A DNA stretch of 8,876 nt from JANRKG01 sp033763635 (lineage in GTDB: Bacteria > Cyanobacteriota > Cyanobacteriia > GCF-001939115). The notes beneath the pieces are model-generated. The model searched no databases, was not told the origin of the DNA, and saw only the letters and a program-made list of their open reading frames with translations. The position numbers and the translations under genes are program-made. How positions within the stretch are numbered: position 1 is the stretch's first letter; each line of letters starts with the position of its first letter. Positions 6,053 through 8,876 of this stretch are shown here, piece by piece. The DNA lies in NCBI GenBank assembly GCA_033763635.1, contig JANRKG010000394.1, positions 1-8,876 of the forward strand, in the 5' to 3' direction.

Positions 6053-6166
6053 TAGAAATTTAAGTTTCCCTGGTTTTATCGATAATACTTGTAACATTTT
6101 CCAAATTGTTAAGATTGCTGGGTGGCTAGCCCAGAGAGCAGATTTTTATGCAAAGTAGCAACTCCC

Positions 6167-7441
6167 ATGACACTTGATAGTAAACTGAGTCATATTAATA
6201 CGGGCTCCCTTGCGGAAGGGCAGGATAGTTTTACAGCAGATCATGCCTCAGAGAATCCTTTTCAAGCCCTTAGATTACATGCCAACCCGATTTCTGACTT
6301 AAAAACCATGCTTGGGGATGAGACAAAGACCAATAATATTGTGCCGAGTAGCATAGCCAGGATTAAGGTGATTGGCGTGGGGGGTGGCGGTGGCAACGCA
6401 GTCAACCGGATGATCGCCAGCCAGATCACAGGGGTAGAGTTCTGGACGATTAACACGGATGCCCAGGCATTAACGCTTTCCTCTTCTATGAAGCGTTTGC
6501 AAATTGGTCAGAAGTTAACGCGGGGCTTGGGAGCTGGGGGCAACCCAGCGATCGGGCAAAAGGCAGCAGAAGAATCGCGGGATGACATTGCATCGGCGGT
6601 TGAGAACGCAGATTTAGTCTTCATCACCTCTGGAATGGGGGGAGGAACGGGAACCGGAGCCGCACCGATCGTTGCTGAAATTGCCAAGGAAGCTGGAGCG
6701 CTGACGGTGGGAGTTGTGACTCGGCCCTTTACCTTTGAAGGGCGTAGACGGATGAACCAGGCAGATGAAGGGATCGCGTCTCTTCAAAGTCGGGTAGATA
6801 CTTTGATAGTGATCCCGAACGATAAACTCCTGTCGGTTATCTCTGAACAAACTCCCGTGCAAGAAGCCTTTCAGCTAGCAGATGATATTCTCCGTCAAGG
6901 GGTTCAGGGCATTTCGGATATTATTACCATTCCTGGGCTGGTCAATGTGGACTTTGCAGACGTGCGAGCCGTGATGGCGGATGCAGGGTCTGCCCTCATG
7001 GGAATTGGGGTGGGGTCTGGCAAATCCCGTGCGCGGGAAGCAGCCAATGCCGCCATTTCATCGCCCCTTCTGGAAGCTTCGATCGATGGTGCTCAGGGAG
7101 TGGTATTCAACATCACGGGGGGCGGTGATCTTACTCTCCATGAGGTCAATTCAGCGGCAGAGATTGTCTATGAAGTGGTTGATCCCAATGCCAATATCAT
7201 CTTTGGTGCGGTGATTGACGAGAAGATGCAGGGAGAAGTACGAATTACGGTCATCGCCACCGGGTTTACTCAAGAAGCACAAATGCCTGTGCCCAGCAAA
7301 GTCTCTGCCATCAAGCGTCCTCTGCCGCCCCCCCCTCCGACAACCCCATCCCCCACTCCTGCTCCCAGTGGAGAACCCAAAAACACGGGATTGGGTGGGT
7401 TGGATATCCCTGAGTTTTTACAGCGTCGTCGCCCCCGTTAA
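6167..7441 (+). CDS. ftsZ: Cell division GTPase FtsZ
   Basis: The tubulin-like GTPase polymerises into the Z ring at midcell and recruits the divisome. With the start at 6167 it has 424 residues: a variable N-terminal extension (1-62, typical of cyanobacteria), the GTPase core from IKVIGVGGGGGNAVNRM (66-82), the tubulin signature GGGTGTG (158-164), and the T7 synergy loop NVDFADVR (260-267) with catalytic aspartates Asp262 and Asp265. A proline-rich linker (about 385-400) and a C-terminal peptide GLDIPEFLQRRRPR (411-424) that docks membrane-tether and regulator proteins complete it. All key residues are present. The frame is open to a GTG at 6122, but ATG 6167 begins MTLDSK, like other cyanobacterial FtsZ proteins (MTLDN...), so I prefer it. 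Downstream the stop overlaps that of the convergent gene. Confidence 0.97.
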   Translation: MTLDSKLSHINTGSLAEGQDSFTADHASENPFQALRLHANPISDLKTMLGDETKTNNIVPSSIARIKVIGVGGGGGNAVNRMIASQITGVEFWTINTDAQALTLSSSMKRLQIGQKLTRGLGAGGNPAIGQKAAEESRDDIASAVENADLVFITSGMGGGTGTGAAPIVAEIAKEAGALTVGVVTRPFTFEGRRRMNQADEGIASLQSRVDTLIVIPNDKLLSVISEQTPVQEAFQLADDILRQGVQGISDIITIPGLVNVDFADVRAVMADAGSALMGIGVGSGKSRAREAANAAISSPLLEASIDGAQGVVFNITGGGDLTLHEVNSAAEIVYEVVDPNANIIFGAVIDEKMQGEVRITVIATGFTQEAQMPVPSKVSAIKRPLPPPPPTTPSPTPAPSGEPKNTGLGGLDIPEFLQRRRPR

Positions 7442-8226
7442 GGAGCGGCTACTAACATTGGGGACGCATCAACAGTTTCCCCAGCGTTGAGGGTCATCAG
7501 GGAGGTGGGCACCTTTTCCTGATCGAGGAGGTTTTTGAATTCAGAGACGCTTCCGTTTGTTCTGATCAATCTGGGCAGAATTCCACTGGCGTTCACTTCT
7601 CCCACAGTGGTTGGCAAAAATAGCATCGGTTTCAGTCGCTTGATTAGTTTCAGGGCTGCTTGGGGTCCCATGATCAGTTCTCCCATCAGGGGAAAGACCT
7701 GACCGACAACGGGGGCGATCGCTACATCGACGCGATCGGGCAGGGGCGAAGTCCAGACTTCGGGACGAAACAGATGGGGTTCATAGTAAAGGCTGCGTTT
7801 CGCTGTCAGGTCTTCTAACAGATAGCCATTTTCGATCTGTCCCGGTTGGAGGGGTGCCCCTGGAACTGCGGTAATTTTCAAGGAGTTCCGAGTCCAAATT
7901 TGGGCATGCTCCAGGGGGATCACCTGCTGATAGGAGAGGCTACGAACCAGGGCTTCAGCCGTTGGGGAGACGAGGACCGGAATGGTGCGATCGAGCCGTT
8001 CCAGAGTAGGCCGATGGCAGTGATCATCCAGACCCTGGGAGATCAGAATCAGGTCGATGGGGGGCAGGGTTTCGGGGCTGTAGCGGGGCGGGGTTACGTG
8101 GTAAGCCGTGAACAGCCAGGGTTGACCATAGAAGATCAGCGGATCAACCAGCCAGGGATCGATCAACACAGTTTGTCCGGCTATTTGTACAATCCAGGTA
8201 TTCAAGTCGATCCAGGTTAATTGCAT
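7438..8226 (-). CDS. Metallo-beta-lactamase-fold protein with atypical metal motif
   Basis: The 262-residue protein resembles the UlaG-like branch of the metallo-beta-lactamase superfamily. It starts with a strand pair ending in IDPWLVDP (22-29). The motif that normally reads HxHxDH is QGLDDH (64-69), so Asp68 and His69 remain while the first two histidines are Gln and Leu. His71 lies close by. The later part (VDVAIAPVVGQVFPLMG, 166-182; GPQAALKLIKRLKPMLFLPTT, 187-207) follows the usual fold with an Asp/Pro-rich metal-site region. I recall cyanobacterial relatives with similar SQGLxDH motifs, so this is probably a family trait and not damage. The substrate is unknown; hydrolase activity with a reduced metal site, or none, is possible. 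The first ATG is used; it lacks a Shine-Dalgarno sequence. The gene is convergent with ftsZ and divergent from the DUF39 gene. Confidence 0.82.
   Translation of the reverse strand: MQLTWIDLNTWIVQIAGQTVLIDPWLVDPLIFYGQPWLFTAYHVTPPRYSPETLPPIDLILISQGLDDHCHRPTLERLDRTIPVLVSPTAEALVRSLSYQQVIPLEHAQIWTRNSLKITAVPGAPLQPGQIENGYLLEDLTAKRSLYYEPHLFRPEVWTSPLPDRVDVAIAPVVGQVFPLMGELIMGPQAALKLIKRLKPMLFLPTTVGEVNASGILPRLIRTNGSVSEFKNLLDQEKVPTSLMTLNAGETVDASPMLVAAP
7715..7722. repeat. HIP1 octamer GCGATCGC inside the metallo-beta-lactamase-fold gene
   Basis: This is a second full HIP1 palindrome. Many near-HIP1 GCGATCGN sites are also scattered across the window. Confidence 0.85.
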
Positions 8227-8328
8227 GGGGATGATAAGAATGATTTTGAGTAGCGATCATCATTGGTCTGATCATATTGCACTGGATTAGACCTGGAACA
8301 GACAGGACGTTCGGATAAAGGGCGACAG

Positions 8329-8346
8329 GTTGCCTTTTAAGGCAGC
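8329..8346 (+). promoter_or_regulatory. Small hairpin in the leader of the DUF39 gene
   Basis: GTTGCCT (8329-8335) pairs with AGGCAGC (8340-8346) around the loop TTTA, giving seven pairs including one T/G wobble. It ends 13 bases before the AGGA (8360-8363) that serves as the ribosome site. There is no T-tract, so it is not a terminator. It does not match a riboswitch that I recognise. Confidence 0.35.
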
Positions 8347-8369
8347 GAGTAATCTGATTAGGATATTTC

Positions 8370-8876
8370 ATGCGGACGATCGCGGATATTAACGACAAAA
8401 TCACCCAGAAACGGGCTGTTGTCTGGACGACTGAGGAATTGAAAGCACGGGTGGCATCGATCGGGGTGGCCCAGGCTGCAAAGGAAGTGGACGTTGTGAC
8501 CACGGGAACCTTTGAGCCGATGGAATCCTCTGGAGCCATCCTCAACCTGGGCCATACAGACCCGCCCATTAAAATTCGTCAGTGCTGGTTGGATGGCGTA
8601 CCCGCTTACTCTGGCTTTGGTGCGGTGGATTTGTACCTGGGAGCAACCCAGGTAGGGGAGTCTGTAGAAGGGGAAGAGGGACGGGATCGGGGCGGTGCTC
8701 ATGTGATTGCCGATCTCATTGCCGGAAAGCCTGTTCATTTGCGGGCGATCGGGCAGGTAACGGACTGTTACCCCAGAGCCTCTTTTGAAACCAATATCAC
8801 CCGTGAAACCATCAATCAGTTTTACCTTTTCAATCCCCGCAACCTTTACCAGAACTTTATTGTGGGAGTGAACGGG
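8370..8876 (+). CDS. DUF39 / HcyBio homocysteine biosynthesis protein, 3' end cut by window
   Basis: The first 169 residues are visible, beginning MRTIADINDKI. Blocks typical of the DUF39 family are DVVTTGTFEPMESSGAILNLG (41-61), TDPPIKIRQCWLDGVPAYSGFGAVDLYLG (63-91) and GGAHVIADLIAGKPVHLRAIG (108-128). In methanogenic archaea this family, with a ferredoxin-like partner, takes part in making homocysteine from aspartate semialdehyde and sulfide without the usual O-acyl-homoserine route. The cyanobacterial role is less clear and annotation is by family. Cys72 and Cys133 are candidate functional cysteines. The start is the ATG at 8370 with AGGA six bases before it. The gene diverges from the metallo-beta-lactamase-fold gene across 143 bases. 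Any partner gene lies beyond the window. Confidence 0.9.
   Translation, partial: MRTIADINDKITQKRAVVWTTEELKARVASIGVAQAAKEVDVVTTGTFEPMESSGAILNLGHTDPPIKIRQCWLDGVPAYSGFGAVDLYLGATQVGESVEGEEGRDRGGAHVIADLIAGKPVHLRAIGQVTDCYPRASFETNITRETINQFYLFNPRNLYQNFIVGVNG

Larger units (their letters stand above)
5801..6166 (+). other. 366-base AT-rich regulatory gap before ftsZ
   Basis: No gene is supported. The gap is much more AT-rich than most of the window and holds two candidate promoters (5859-5888 and 6023-6052), a 9-bp perfect dyad (6009-6044), a 10-bp palindrome TTATCGATAA (6076-6085) and a small hairpin with an 8-bp stem and one bulged base (6092-6111, loop TCC). There is no intrinsic terminator after ftsQ, so read-through into ftsZ is possible in addition to local initiation. 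No strong Shine-Dalgarno sequence is seen before ftsZ. Confidence 0.6.

Noticed and set aside
6089..6115. Possible NtcA site or third ftsZ promoter (TTGTAA, 15 bases, TAAGAT)
   Set aside because: The GTAN8TAC pattern is absent and the spacing is too short for a sigma70-type promoter.
6122..6166. Fifteen-codon upstream extension of ftsZ from a GTG start
   Set aside because: No ribosome site precedes the GTG, and the ATG at 6167 gives MTLD as in other cyanobacterial FtsZ proteins. A longer form is not excluded.
8227..8369. SAM or SAH riboswitch ahead of the homocysteine gene
   Set aside because: None of the conserved SAM-I or SAH riboswitch core sequences that I know can be found; only one short hairpin is visible.
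8144..8738. Two long minus-strand frames opposite the DUF39 gene
   Set aside because: They are antisense shadows of a clearly conserved plus-strand protein; their sequences are low in recognisable structure.

Overview
The window comes from a cyanobacterial chromosome, probably a filamentous or Leptolyngbya-like strain (the group is sure, the genus is not). The evidence is an FtsQ gene directly followed by a cyanobacterial-type FtsZ, several genes known to me mainly as conserved cyanobacterial families, many GATCG-centred sites with full HIP1 octamers (GCGATCGC), and heptameric tandem repeats of the STRR kind.

Layout. Positions 1-1274 (minus, cut by the window edge) encode a CHAT-fold protein whose catalytic His and Cys positions look replaced. 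A 368-base gap follows. It holds a strong intrinsic terminator with no visible upstream gene, then a heptamer repeat block. Next are a small thioredoxin-like gene (1643-1966, plus) and a convergent 75-residue beta-rich protein (1975-2202, minus). Upstream of the latter on the same strand is a 596-residue subtilisin-family protease with a C-terminal multi-pass membrane domain (2299-4089). Its stop codon lies inside a second, inverted heptamer repeat block. Divergent from the protease is a 136-residue single-pass membrane protein (4191-4601).

Division block. ftsQ (4934-5800) and ftsZ (start placed at 6167, end 7441) lie in tandem, each behind a gap of over 300 bases. The ftsQ gap has a 12-bp perfect inverted repeat and a tandem duplication that copies the ribosome-binding site. 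The ftsZ gap is AT-rich, with two candidate sigma70-type promoters, one straddled by a 9-bp perfect dyad. The layout suggests that ftsZ has its own transcription start and does not rely only on read-through from ftsQ.

Right end. A metallo-beta-lactamase-fold protein (7438-8226, minus) converges on ftsZ so tightly that the two stop codons share the bases TTAA. Divergent from it, at 8370 and running off the window, is a DUF39/HcyBio homocysteine-biosynthesis protein.

Most of the window is ordinary cyanobacterial core and conserved-hypothetical sequence; I see no transposase, CRISPR array, tRNA or rRNA. The best leads are the apparently dead CHAT protein, the orphan terminator (possible small RNA or leader), and the regulatory structures before ftsQ and ftsZ.
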